Virus record (IMG/VR): IMGVR_UViG_3300044825_002253
Coordinates: 1-26,425 of that record
Source: a virus
Strand: one strand, 5' to 3'
DNA: 26,425 nt
Of this stretch, positions 14,255 to 21,791 are shown piece by piece (within the stretch, counting starts at the first letter, position 1; the number at the start of each line of letters is the position of its first letter). A program made the position numbers and the translations under genes. The notes under the pieces were generated by a model. The model saw only the letters and a program-made list of their open reading frames with translations. It made no database searches and was not told where the DNA came from.

Positions 14255-14469
14255 TGAGCAAGGCGAAGGCCAAAAGTTCAGCGCAGCCGGTTCCGGTCCA
14301 GACGGGGCCGGCTGTGCGCCTTTACAGGGTGCGGCACCAGGCATGCCCGGAGGCGCTGGTCGAGGCATACAGCCCCGACGAGGCGGCCCGTATTTACCGG
14401 CAGGAAAACCGGCTGCACTGGCAGCGGGAAGTGTACACGGAGGTGGTGGAACATGGCGGCAGCCGATGA
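14254..14469 (+). CDS. small phage protein after the capsid gene
   Basis: A 71-residue basic protein beginning at the ATG that overlaps the capsid stop (TGATG); an earlier start at 14074 lies inside the capsid gene and is rejected. After a Lys- and Ala-rich N-terminus it has a short alpha/beta core (AVRLYRVRHQACPEALVEAYSPDEAARIY cut across about residues 20-48). Short proteins with a similar YRV and D-E-A-A pattern follow the capsid gene in other phages, but I know of no function. Confidence 0.6.
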   Translation: MSKAKAKSSAQPVPVQTGPAVRLYRVRHQACPEALVEAYSPDEAARIYRQENRLHWQREVYTEVVEHGGSR

Positions 14470-14668
14470 CATCGCCACAGCCATCGACCAGGTGGCTGCC
14501 CGCATCAAGGACCTTACAACGGACCCGAAGCCGGACTATTCCGTCAACGGCCAGAGCATCAGCTGGGGCAGCTATTTGGACATGCTGACCCGGCAGCTGG
14601 CCGCCTTACAAGGGGCCCAGCAGAACCTGGCGGGGCCATTTCAACGCATCACGAGGATGAGGCCATGA
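14453..14668 (+). CDS. small helical head-tail region protein
   Basis: A 71-residue protein with an N-terminal helix (DDIATAIDQVAARIKDL), a short middle (DYSVNGQSISWGSYLDML) and a C-terminal helix (LAALQGAQQNLAG). This layout is common for small proteins in the head-tail region of phages. GGAGG lies about nine bases before the ATG, which is within the end of the preceding gene. It is probably a minor structural or assembly protein; its role is not known. Confidence 0.62.
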   Translation: MAAADDIATAIDQVAARIKDLTTDPKPDYSVNGQSISWGSYLDMLTRQLAALQGAQQNLAGPFQRITRMRP

Positions 14669-14994
14669 GCGTGAAATTTGCGGCAGTGAGCGCCAGCAGC
14701 AGCGGTGACAACACCATCGTGGCGGCATCCACCGGCCAGAAGATCGTGCTGCTCAGCTACGTGGTCATAGCGGCCGGTGACGTTTCCATCCGCTGGAAAT
14801 CAGGCGCGAGCACCAACCTGTCGGGGGCCATGGCACTGGCCACCAATGGCGGGGCCGCCCCTAGTGCCGGGCCACTGGCACCCGCCGGCGTGGTGGGCCT
14901 GCTGGAAACCGCATCCGGCGAGGCGCTGGTGCTGAACCTTTCGGCCGCCGTCGCGGTGGGCGGGCATATTGCCTACCGGCTGGTGACGGTATGA
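14665..14994 (+). CDS. small beta-sandwich virion protein
   Basis: A 109-residue protein of alternating Val, Ile, Ala and Ser with conserved-looking segments ASSSGDNTIVAA, IVLLSYVVIAAGDVSIRWKSG, LSGAMALATNGG and ALVLNLSAAVAVGGHIAYRLV. I recall this pattern from many phages, where it looks like a compact jelly-roll or beta-sandwich exposed on the virion, perhaps a head fibre or decoration protein. Function is not established. The ATG overlaps the upstream stop (ATGA) with a GAGGATGAGG stretch before it. Confidence 0.65.
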   Translation: MSVKFAAVSASSSGDNTIVAASTGQKIVLLSYVVIAAGDVSIRWKSGASTNLSGAMALATNGGAAPSAGPLAPAGVVGLLETASGEALVLNLSAAVAVGGHIAYRLVTV

Positions 14995-15446
14995 ACCTTT
15001 CGGTGGGCGTGGCGCGCGCTATTGCCGGGTCTACTGCTGGCGGAATGAGCCAGCAGCAGGCCAAGGGCCTGGCGCGTGCTGCCGTCTACCTGCAGGCGCA
15101 ACACCAGCAACGCCTGGGAAAGCCGGCACCAGCCACCAAGCGGAACGGGCGGGTGCGCTACCTGCAGGGGCCGCCTGTGGCTGGGCGGTACCCGTTCAAG
15201 CGCACCGGATTCCTGCAGGCCAACGTGACTGTGGAAAGCCTGAATATCCAGCGCATCATGCGCGAGGCTAGGGTACGGGTGGGCCTGCGCCGAAACGCCT
15301 TCTATGGGGCTGTTTTGGAGGCGCGTTTCGGTGCCTTGGGCCTGAAGGATACCCTGCGCGACCTTATGCCGCAGCTTCAGGCATTGGCTGGCCAATCCCT
15401 GCAATTCCAGCTGGTGGACGTATTCCTGCCGGAGGCCCAGCCATGA
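14991..15446 (+). CDS. probable head-tail completion or neck protein (gp10-like)
   Basis: A 151-residue basic protein at the position of the HK97 gp10-type neck proteins. The helical N-terminus is followed by a GRYPFKRTGFLQANVTVES segment, which resembles the short T-G-x-L strand-helix units of that group, and by a YGAVLEARFGALGLKDTLRDLM region whose Y-x-x-x-L-E-x-R-F motif is typical of it. The protein would help join head and tail. It is coupled to both neighbours by ATGA overlaps. Confidence 0.62.
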   Translation: MNLSVGVARAIAGSTAGGMSQQQAKGLARAAVYLQAQHQQRLGKPAPATKRNGRVRYLQGPPVAGRYPFKRTGFLQANVTVESLNIQRIMREARVRVGLRRNAFYGAVLEARFGALGLKDTLRDLMPQLQALAGQSLQFQLVDVFLPEAQP

Positions 15447-15877
15447 CGCTCAGCTGGAGCCCGGAAGGCGACCACACCATATTCGACCGGCTGGAAAGCC
15501 TGGTCTGCACGCAGCCCGATGGCGTGACCTTCACCATCGCCAATTCCCTGCGCCTGCCCGGCAGCCTGCAGAACGCGCCTGCCGGCATCGCCACGATGTA
15601 CGGCACGCAGTTCCGGTTCAACCTGTGGGTGCTGGAATGCGCCCAACCGCCCAAGCTGCACGCCAAACTGGTGGACGGCAATGGGCGCGCCTACCGGGTG
15701 GACAATGTGACGCTTTCGGTAAGCCGGCAGATGTACGAGGTGGACGCCACCGGCGACGCGGCGGAAAGCCTGGTACAGGACATCAACCCCTTGCTGTGGA
15801 CGGCAGGGGCCGAAAACACCATTCTGGCGGCCATTGACCCGGTCAGCGGCGTTACCACCACCCTGGATCACGCATGA
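15443..15877 (+). CDS. head-tail connector region protein of unknown family
   Basis: A 144-residue soluble alpha/beta protein starting at an ATGA overlap. Recognisable pieces are HTIFDRLESLVCTQPDGVTFT, RFNLWVLECAQPPKLHAKLV and VDNVTLSVSRQMYEVDATGDAA. I cannot place it in a named family. Its location between a gp10-like neck protein and a tail-terminator-like protein suggests a head-tail joining role. No signal peptide or membrane span is present. Confidence 0.58.
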   Translation: MTLSWSPEGDHTIFDRLESLVCTQPDGVTFTIANSLRLPGSLQNAPAGIATMYGTQFRFNLWVLECAQPPKLHAKLVDGNGRAYRVDNVTLSVSRQMYEVDATGDAAESLVQDINPLLWTAGAENTILAAIDPVSGVTTTLDHA

Positions 15878-16308
15878 GCAAATTCTGGGACACCCTGTAC
15901 AGCGTGAAGGCCCGCCTGGGGCAGGTGCCCGGCGTGCAGGTGGCCGTCCGCAAGCGGGCCATTTTGCTGGAAGGCGACCCGCTGCCCATGGTCATTGTCA
16001 GCCCGGGCACCGACAGCGTGGACACCGAAGCCTTCAACCGGGTAATCCTGTACCGCTATCAGGTGAATGTGACGCTAGTACAGGCCGGGAACCGGGTATT
16101 TGAACAGGATGTGAAGGATTGGCTGCAATTACGCCAGACGGTGCGCGATATATCCTACCGCGACAGCCTGCCGGGCGACCCGGTGCAGCTGTGCGGGTTT
16201 GACCTGGTTACCAATCCAGCGGTGGAAATTGTGTCGGGTGCCAGTTCCAATTATGATGTAACAGGTCTACAGCTGACCTACCTAAGCCAAGAGGAGCGCC
16301 TGGCATGA
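15874..16308 (+). CDS. probable tail terminator/completion protein
   Basis: A 144-residue alpha/beta protein with an N-terminal helix (FWDTLYSVKARLG), strands around PMVIVSPG, a central VILYRYQVNVTLVQAGNRVFEQD unit and a C-terminal strand pair ending TGLQLTYLSQE. Size, secondary-structure order and location just before the tail-tube genes fit the tail terminator (gpU-like) class, which caps the tail tube and binds the head connector. The sequence itself shows no strong family signature, so the call rests mostly on order. Confidence 0.55.
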   Translation: MSKFWDTLYSVKARLGQVPGVQVAVRKRAILLEGDPLPMVIVSPGTDSVDTEAFNRVILYRYQVNVTLVQAGNRVFEQDVKDWLQLRQTVRDISYRDSLPGDPVQLCGFDLVTNPAVEIVSGASSNYDVTGLQLTYLSQEERLA

Positions 16309-16784
16309 GCCTGAGCCTGTCCGGCATTTCCGGCGAAATCACCTGGACGCAAACCAAGGCCAATACGGGATTCCTTGTCACCCGGCAGGGCCCGGACAAG
16401 GTGGACCTGAGCCTTTCCCCCAATACCACCACCTATAACGAGGTGCTGGCGGTGCAGGGCACCCTGGCAGCCAGTGCCAATACCACCATCAACCTGAACA
16501 GCTTCACCAACCTGCTGGGCGTGGCGGCCACCTGCACCAAGGGCATTGGCTTCATCATCAAGGCCACAGCCGCTGACCTGAAAATCGAGCCTGGCGCGTC
16601 GAACCCCCTTGGATGGTGGTGGGGTGGCACAACGCCCTCCATCACCATCAAGGCGGGCGGCTTCTTTTTGATCGGTGACGGTGGCACGGCCACCATCAGC
16701 GGGAGCGCCTGCAACCTGAAAATCACCAACCTTTCCGGCAGCGTGACTGCCACCTATACCGTCGCCTTTTTGGGAGGAGCATGA
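16305..16784 (+). CDS. beta-rich virion protein, role uncertain
   Basis: A 159-residue, Thr-, Gly- and Asn-rich beta protein. The middle has YNEVLAVQGTLAAS, TTINLNSFTNLLGVAATCTKG and PLGWWWGGTTPSITIKAG; the end has ACNLKITNLSGSVTATYTVAF. I recall this combination (a tail of N-L-L-G and N-L-x-I-x-N-x-S-G) from small virion proteins of other siphophages. It may be a tail-tube or tail-surface decoration. GAGGAG precedes the ATG, which overlaps the upstream stop. Confidence 0.6.
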   Translation: MSLSLSGISGEITWTQTKANTGFLVTRQGPDKVDLSLSPNTTTYNEVLAVQGTLAASANTTINLNSFTNLLGVAATCTKGIGFIIKATAADLKIEPGASNPLGWWWGGTTPSITIKAGGFFLIGDGGTATISGSACNLKITNLSGSVTATYTVAFLGGA

Positions 16785-16785
16785 C

Positions 16786-17148
16786 ATGGCTTTCTACGCG
16801 GGAAAATCGGCCAGCCTGACCATTGGCGCATCGGCCCAGCCCATGACCGACTGGACCCTGGACACCAAGGAGGAGGCGGTGGATACCACCAACTTCACCA
16901 GCGGTGGCTTCCAAGAATCCGTTGGCGGCATCAACAGCGCGGATATCACCTGCACCGGGCCCTATGACGGCACCAGCGGCGTGACCATGGGCACGGCTGC
17001 ATCGTTTGTGCTGGCCACCGGCGGCGGCGGCCCCAGCTTCACGGTTACCGCGCGCGTGACCAGCGTGAACGTTTCCACCAACGTGCGGGGTGTGGCAACC
17101 GTCAGCATCACAGCGCAGTCCACCGGCAGCTTTACCGTCGCCCCCTGA
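16786..17148 (+). CDS. tail tube-like protein A
   Basis: A 120-residue beta protein beginning AFYAGKSASLTIGA, then DWTLDTKEEAVDTTNFTSGG, TCTGPYDGTSG and the closing unit VTSVNVSTNVRGVATVSITA. The D-x-T-N-F-T-S-G and GPYDG pattern fits the small tail-tube or tube-like proteins of siphophages, which stack as hexamers around the tape measure. GGGAGGAG lies just upstream of the ATG. The next gene is a divergent copy: both share W-x-L near residue 23, a G-P-Y in the middle, and the same ending with V-N, R-G-V-A-x-V and T-G-x-F. Confidence 0.72.
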   Translation: MAFYAGKSASLTIGASAQPMTDWTLDTKEEAVDTTNFTSGGFQESVGGINSADITCTGPYDGTSGVTMGTAASFVLATGGGGPSFTVTARVTSVNVSTNVRGVATVSITAQSTGSFTVAP

Positions 17149-17160
17149 TCGGAGGCGGCC

Positions 17161-17571
17161 ATGCCGCAGGTCTTCAAGGGCAAGTCTGGCGCTGTTGCAT
17201 TTGGCCCGGCTGGGCAGGAAGTCACGCAGCCCTTCGATGCGTGGGTCCTGGTCATCCGGGCCGACCCCATTGATTGCAGCGATTATGACCAGCCAACGCG
17301 CAATTACCTGCACGACCTGCCGGCTGCGCAGGTGCAGTTCAGCGGCCCATATTTTGACCAGAAGCTGAGCCTGAAGGCCACCGATGTGGCTGAGGTTACC
17401 CTGTACCTGGACGAGGCCAATGATGTCAGCTTCCGGCTGACAACGCTCATCACCGATGTTAATCTGCGGCTGGAGACGCGGGGCGTGGCCCGGGTGGAGT
17501 TTGCCGGCGTAGTGACCGGCAACTTCTTGGAAGACGTGGCCAACGCGTTCACGCAGGAGGTGGTGCTGTGA
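17161..17571 (+). CDS. tail tube-like protein B (paralogue of A)
   Basis: A 136-residue beta protein aligned end to end with its upstream neighbour: AWVLVIRADPID against DWTLDTKEEAVD, FSGPYFDQ against CTGPYDGT, and ITDVNLRLETRGVARVEF against VTSVNVSTNVRGVATVSI, followed by V-V-T-G-N-F against Q-S-T-G-S-F. It is therefore a diverged duplicate that may form part of the tail tube or its tip or collar. GGAGG lies six bases before the ATG, and its stop overlaps the chaperone start as GTGA. Confidence 0.7.
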   Translation: MPQVFKGKSGAVAFGPAGQEVTQPFDAWVLVIRADPIDCSDYDQPTRNYLHDLPAAQVQFSGPYFDQKLSLKATDVAEVTLYLDEANDVSFRLTTLITDVNLRLETRGVARVEFAGVVTGNFLEDVANAFTQEVVL

Positions 17572-17975
17572 GCATGGGCAACGTGACAGCCGAGCCGATT
17601 CTGGCTGTGGTGGATGGCAAGGAGTACAAGGTCGGGCTGATAACGCAGGCGGCCAAGGGCCAGCTGGAGCGCATCTGCGAGAAGCGGGCCCGCGAGGCGG
17701 TGCTGGCTGGCAAGGACCAGCTGACGGACGAGGAATTCAAGCTGGCCTATTCCAGCTTTTTGGACAAGGTGGCCAGCGGCGACTTCGCATACGGTGGCCC
17801 GACGTTCAGGCGGTGGATCGACAGCGGGCTGGGTACCCTGGCCATGGTGCAGGTGCTGTTCAGCGTGGGGGCAGATGAGGCGGAACGGTTGGTGACGCAG
17901 GGGCCGGCTGAGGTGAGCGCGGCCCTGCGCAGCGTGTTCGCGGCGTCTTTCCCCCAAGCCCCAGCGGCGAGCTGA
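17568..17975 (+). CDS. tail assembly chaperone G-like protein
   Basis: In siphophages the G protein and its frameshifted G-T form act as chaperones that wrap the tape measure during tail assembly and are absent from the virion. This 135-residue helical protein lies right between the tail-tube genes and the tape measure, the standard place. It starts with a beta-type VVDGKEYKVGLIT segment and continues with helices (LERICEKRAREAVL, EFKLAYSSFLDKVA, FRRWIDSGLGTLAMVQVLF). The GTG at 17568 overlaps the upstream stop; an ATG at 17574 is an alternative. Its last codons contain a slippery TTTCCCC and the stop lies within a predicted hairpin. Confidence 0.8.
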   Translation: MSMGNVTAEPILAVVDGKEYKVGLITQAAKGQLERICEKRAREAVLAGKDQLTDEEFKLAYSSFLDKVASGDFAYGGPTFRRWIDSGLGTLAMVQVLFSVGADEAERLVTQGPAEVSAALRSVFAASFPQAPAAS

Positions 17976-17991
17976 CCGCCAGCCCTGGGGC
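17948..17991 (+). promoter_or_regulatory. programmed -1 frameshift signal of the tail chaperone
   Basis: The heptamer T-TTC-CCC (17948-17954) is in the correct phase of the G frame for X-XXY-YYZ slippage: both tRNAs can re-pair after moving back one base. Three bases later a hairpin can form with outer arms GCCCCAG (17958-17964) and CTGGGGC (17985-17991) and inner arms GGCG (17966-17969) and CGCC (17977-17980). The zero-frame stop TGA (17973-17975) lies in its loop. The -1 frame is open from the heptamer to the stop at 18280. The spacer is shorter than the usual five to nine bases, unless the first pairs are open when the ribosome pauses. Confidence 0.8.
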
Positions 17992-18013
17992 GCGCAGGGA
18001 ACAGCCCGGCGAT

Positions 18014-18280
18014 ATGCCGGATGCGGTCACGACAATGGCGGTGCTGGTGGGTGAGCCATTCCTGTTGCGGCCCGATGAAATCGGCAGGCTGACTGACTGG
18101 CAGATACAGCAGCTGTACTGCGCGAAGCGGAAAAAGGACGGCACGGTTATCCAGCAGGCGGTGGAACCCAAGCGGCAGACGATGGAGCAGGCCAAGCTGA
18201 AGTATTTCGCCATGGGGCAGGGGTTGGGCATCAGCCGGGAAAAACTGGAAGCGGCCTGGAGGGCCAAGCATGGCGGCTAG
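18014..18280 (+). CDS. tail assembly chaperone T-like part, translated as a -1 frameshift extension
   Basis: The open frame lies in the -1 phase of the G gene and is uninterrupted back to the slippery site, so I read it as the T part of a G-T fusion. After slippage translation would continue at 17954, adding 108 residues to the first 129 of G (237 in total). The segment after the Pro- and Gly-rich join carries FLLRPDEIGRLTDWQIQQLYC and KYFAMGQGLGISREKLEAAW, a helical core of the kind seen in T-like chaperone extensions. An ATG at 18014 exists but has no good ribosome-binding site (CAGCCCGGCGAT precedes it), which argues against independent translation. It overlaps the tape measure start by 11 bases. 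Confidence 0.75.
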   Translation: MPDAVTTMAVLVGEPFLLRPDEIGRLTDWQIQQLYCAKRKKDGTVIQQAVEPKRQTMEQAKLKYFAMGQGLGISREKLEAAWRAKHGG

Positions 18281-19814
18281 TGTGGACCTTACCAGCGGTG
18301 GAACAGGCGGCCCTGCCGACCTTGACGCGCTGGTCAAGGCGCTGGACCGCTTTACCGCAGCCCTCCAAGGGGTGGCCAAGCAGGCTGGCCTGGGCGGTGG
18401 CGACGAAGCCGCGCCGGCAGGGGAAACCCCTGGGGCCCCTGCGGGTGGCATGGGTGGCATCAGCCAGATGATCGCCAATTACCTGCCCAAGCAGCTGGAG
18501 GGCCTGGCCAACATTTCGCAGGGAATTGGCGCTTTCGGGGAAAAGCTGCTAACGCTTGCCGCCACCATGCAAATGGCCAACAAGTCGGCAGGCGGCCTGC
18601 CTGGCGTGGCCGAGAAGCTGGCCGGGCTGGTGGGTAGTTTTGGCGGCGGGCTGCGCACGGCGGCCACCGCCATCATGCGCTACGTCTACCCGGCTGGAAT
18701 CGCTGCGGCCATTGTTTTTCTAGCCAAAAAACTGCCCGTCATCGGGGAAACCATGGAGGTGGGCGCGCAGGGATTCCTGCGCCCGCTGCGCAGCCTGGGG
18801 GCGTCCATTTCCGGCAGCCTGGTGCCCATGCGCCAGTTTCAGGAACGGGCGCTGGTGGTGGCTTCCACGTTTGAAAACCTGGGCAAAGCCCAGTACGCGT
18901 ACAGCGAGGCCATCGGCAACAGCAGCAACCAAGTGGCCAGCGTGGTGAAGGGCGGGCTATCCCGCGTCACGGCTGTGCTGACAAACCCCCTTCAGGAAAT
19001 CCCCCAGCTGGTGGCCGAACTGCGGCCATTCGTCGAGGCATTCAACCCGGCAGTCCTGCAGGAATACGACCAAGCCATGCGCAGCGTGATGGCCGTCATT
19101 GGCGAGGCGTTGGTGCCGGTCATTCGCGTGGCTTCCGCCCTGCTGCGGGAATTTGCCGGCTACCTGCGGCCCATCATGCGCCAGCTGGAGCCGGTCATCA
19201 CGGAGGTGGCCCGGGCTGTGGGCGGATTCCTGAAGGAAATCCTGCCCCTACTGCCGGAATTCATCAACAGCCTGCTGCCCGTGCTGCGCCAGTACATGGA
19301 GGGCCTGAAGGAGCAGCTGGCGGCTGGCGCGGAATACGCGAAAGGAACCTGGACGCTATCCGACAAGCTGTGGTATGCGGCTGACAAGCTGACGCTGGGT
19401 ATGTTCGATATCGGGCCCAAGTTTGCGGGGCGCATGGCGCAGGGCCTGCCGGCTGGTGTGCAGAAGGAAAACATCAGCGCGTACGGAGCGGCACAGGCCC
19501 CCACCTTCAAGGGCACGGCTGAACTGGGCAAGGACCTGATGCAGGCCGCCTTTATCGCCCGACCTGGCGAGCTGGTGGACGATTCAGCCAAACAGACGGC
19601 TGACAATACCGCCCGGGCTGCCGACCTGCTGAAGCAGCTGGTGGACGTGAACAAGGGGGCGCAAACCTACGACGCCCGGGTGGCGGAGGGCGGTATTATC
19701 GGAGGGGCGCAGGCGGCTGTAGGGCAGGTGGCTGAAGGCGTTTACAATTTTGGCGTCGGCTTCACCAACTTGCTTTCTGGCAATTTCACCAGTGAAGGGA
19801 TGATCGACATCTAA
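18270..19814 (+). CDS. tape measure protein
   Basis: The tape measure sets tail length and is ejected with the DNA. This 514-residue, Ala-, Gly- and Leu-rich helical protein follows the chaperone pair, as expected. It has a hydrophobic segment near 137-152 (AGIAAAIVFLAKK, a possible membrane-inserting stretch), followed by long amphipathic helices (LQEIPQLVAELRPF, VIRVASALLREFAGYLRPIM) and a Gly- and Ala-rich C-terminus. With the usual 1.5 angstrom per residue, it predicts a tail of roughly 75 nm, short for a siphovirus. There is no lysozyme or peptidase motif. GGAGG-like sequence precedes the ATG, which is inside the upstream gene. Confidence 0.82.
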   Translation: MAASVDLTSGGTGGPADLDALVKALDRFTAALQGVAKQAGLGGGDEAAPAGETPGAPAGGMGGISQMIANYLPKQLEGLANISQGIGAFGEKLLTLAATMQMANKSAGGLPGVAEKLAGLVGSFGGGLRTAATAIMRYVYPAGIAAAIVFLAKKLPVIGETMEVGAQGFLRPLRSLGASISGSLVPMRQFQERALVVASTFENLGKAQYAYSEAIGNSSNQVASVVKGGLSRVTAVLTNPLQEIPQLVAELRPFVEAFNPAVLQEYDQAMRSVMAVIGEALVPVIRVASALLREFAGYLRPIMRQLEPVITEVARAVGGFLKEILPLLPEFINSLLPVLRQYMEGLKEQLAAGAEYAKGTWTLSDKLWYAADKLTLGMFDIGPKFAGRMAQGLPAGVQKENISAYGAAQAPTFKGTAELGKDLMQAAFIARPGELVDDSAKQTADNTARAADLLKQLVDVNKGAQTYDARVAEGGIIGGAQAAVGQVAEGVYNFGVGFTNLLSGNFTSEGMIDI

Positions 19815-20893
19815 TGGCACTAGATGACATAAAAGCCGCGAAGGAGCGCATCAACGGGCGCAGTATCAGCACCGCCGGCTTCGGCATTGACGGCGGCCGG
19901 GCCCAGATGGTGGTGAAGGTCGAAAGCGACAAGCTGGAGAGCGCCACCTACCAGTGTTTGGGCAACGCCGTGCCGGCCGGCCTTGGCATCAACCGCACCC
20001 TGCCCATCGCTCACCCCCAGTACCCTTGGCTGTTTTGCGAGCGCATCAGCAGCATTGACGGGGTGCAGTTCACCGAGAAGGTGGGGCCCAACGACACCAT
20101 CAACGGGCTGCCCGTCCAGCTGGAGGGCGACACCCTCAGCAATTACGCCCGGTTTCACACCTACGAGCTGACCCTGGAATTTCTGCCACGCCCCTACGCC
20201 CTGCTGAAGGACGCCCAGCTGGCGGATGAGGCGAACGCCTGGTGGGATACCACTGATACGTTTCTGCTGCCCCAGGTTTTCAGCAGCAAGTCAGAATACT
20301 GGCGGTTCACCGAGCTGAAGGAGGTCCCGGCCGGCGAGTACCTGACAGCACAACAGGGCATGTTCCAGTTCAGGATGGACAGCAACCCCGCCGGGCTGAA
20401 CCTGAAGGATCAGGCGGTGGGCATGGGGCAGCTGCGGCTGTACGTGAACAGCAGGGGCATCCAGTTCATTTGGCACCAAGTGCCCTACTCGTTCGTGCTG
20501 TCCGGCAACAGCTATTTCGACCGCTATAGCGGCCGGGTGAACCAGTTCGACTGGTACGGGTTTGCGAAGGGAACCCTGCTGCTGACCAGCGTGGACGTGC
20601 TGCGCGTGTACACGCCACCATTCCCCGAGTTCGTGCCCTTCAACGGCAGCTATTTCCCCAGCCAGGCAAAGCTGTGTGACCTGCAGTTCAACATGGTGTA
20701 CAAAAACCCGCCCATCGGCCAGGCATACACGTTCAACCCGTTGACGGATAACCCGAACAACGTGGCGGCCGGCCACAACCTGGTGCCCTCCAGCCTGACG
20801 GGCAAATACTACTACGCCACGAACCAGCAGACGGGCCTGGCGATATACCCCAGCGTGCCCTTCAACATCTTTTTCAGGAATCCCGACGCATGA
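19814..20893 (+). CDS. probable distal tail protein
   Basis: A 359-residue protein directly after the tape measure, coupled by a TAATG overlap. It is rich in aromatic residues and beta-type segments (GFGIDGGRAQMVVKVE, YPWLFCERISSIDGVQF, YELTLEFLPRPYAL, FQFRMDSNPAG). I do not recognise a named family; by synteny it would be the distal tail or first tail-tip protein that connects the tube to the adsorption apparatus. It has no signal peptide and few cysteines, unlike the four genes that follow. Confidence 0.6.
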   Translation: MALDDIKAAKERINGRSISTAGFGIDGGRAQMVVKVESDKLESATYQCLGNAVPAGLGINRTLPIAHPQYPWLFCERISSIDGVQFTEKVGPNDTINGLPVQLEGDTLSNYARFHTYELTLEFLPRPYALLKDAQLADEANAWWDTTDTFLLPQVFSSKSEYWRFTELKEVPAGEYLTAQQGMFQFRMDSNPAGLNLKDQAVGMGQLRLYVNSRGIQFIWHQVPYSFVLSGNSYFDRYSGRVNQFDWYGFAKGTLLLTSVDVLRVYTPPFPEFVPFNGSYFPSQAKLCDLQFNMVYKNPPIGQAYTFNPLTDNPNNVAAGHNLVPSSLTGKYYYATNQQTGLAIYPSVPFNIFFRNPDA

Positions 20894-21336
20894 GGTTCCG
20901 CAGCACGGACCCGCGCACGCGCTTTTCAACGGATGGCACCAGCCTGCTGCTGGAGCCGGATATTTCCCCGTATTTCCCGGCGAAGGTTACCGGGAATTTC
21001 ACGGCGGGCGGGAACACCTACTACACCTGGGAGGAAATGGAGCCGAAGAAGGACGCCACCGGCTACCAGACCAAGGCTGGAGGACGCACCGGCACCACGA
21101 CCAGCGGCTACGCGCGCGAGCTGAACGGCAGTACCAGCGTGGCCACCAATACCATTGTCTGGATGCACCCAGTCATCGTGACGCAGAATGCCGGGCTGAC
21201 CACATCCATGCTGCATGAGTTCGCGGTAAGCAGCGCAGGCGGCAGCAGCATGGACTGCCCGCACGTTTCCAGCGTGCAATGCACAGGCGGCCAGCTTTAC
21301 GTGACCTATGACACCACCTGCACGGCGGCCCCATGA
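20890..21336 (+). CDS. tail-tip protein, small and Thr/Ser-rich
   Basis: A 148-residue beta-type protein with many Thr, Ser and Gly (NFTAGGNTYYTWEEMEP, GTTTSGYARELNGSTSVATN, VTQNAGLTTSMLHEF). Three cysteines lie near the C-terminus. It starts at an ATGA overlap with the preceding gene and its own stop overlaps the next start in the same way. Similar small beta proteins with a V-T-G or W-x-E segment occur in phage tail-tip clusters, but I cannot name a family. Probably a minor tail protein that assembles with its neighbours. Confidence 0.58.
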   Translation: MRFRSTDPRTRFSTDGTSLLLEPDISPYFPAKVTGNFTAGGNTYYTWEEMEPKKDATGYQTKAGGRTGTTTSGYARELNGSTSVATNTIVWMHPVIVTQNAGLTTSMLHEFAVSSAGGSSMDCPHVSSVQCTGGQLYVTYDTTCTAAP

Positions 21337-21788
21337 GCGTAGACGTTATCGACTGTTCGACGCTTTCGCCGGCCACCTATACCAACCCGGCATACCACCC
21401 ATGCTGGGGCAGGCGGGCCCTGCCTGGCACCATGCAGTTCACAGCCGGGCCATCCACACCCACACCGCCTAACACGACCTGCAATACCGGCTGGCCTTCC
21501 ACAGTTATCACGGGCACGCTGACGCGCACGGGGCCCTGTGACTTCGCCTGGGGGTACAGCAGCGGCAGCTTCGGGATCATATTCAGCTGGACGCTGGCTG
21601 GGCCGCCAATCAGCTGTGACATTGACCAAGCCGAGCTGTACCCGGAATGGAGCCTGAATAACATCACAGGCATACCGACCGGCACCTGCAGCCAAGACCC
21701 GGTTACCGGCATCGTGACGCTGACGTTTACCGGCACTATCAGTGACGGTTTCTGCACCTGCCCGGTCACAGTCACTTACAACGGGTGA
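21333..21788 (+). CDS. Cys-rich tail-tip protein
   Basis: A 151-residue Thr-, Pro- and Gly-rich protein with eight cysteines spread over its length (for example HPCWGRRALPG, NTTCNTGWP, GPCDFAWGY, GTCSQDPVTG, GFCTCPVTVTYNG). The pattern and even spacing suggest a beta-sandwich stabilised by disulphides or metal. The middle contains GSFGIIFSWTLAGPP. There is no signal peptide, so folding would have to occur in the cytosol or after release. Family not recognised; position indicates a virion protein near the tail tip. Confidence 0.58.
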   Translation: MSVDVIDCSTLSPATYTNPAYHPCWGRRALPGTMQFTAGPSTPTPPNTTCNTGWPSTVITGTLTRTGPCDFAWGYSSGSFGIIFSWTLAGPPISCDIDQAELYPEWSLNNITGIPTGTCSQDPVTGIVTLTFTGTISDGFCTCPVTVTYNG

Positions 21789-21791
21789 GCC

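Noticed and set aside
12881-14368. 495-codon open frame on the minus strand
   Set aside because: Antisense to the major capsid gene in GC-rich DNA, where stop codons are rare on the reverse strand. The translation is His-, Gly- and Val-rich without recognisable structure.
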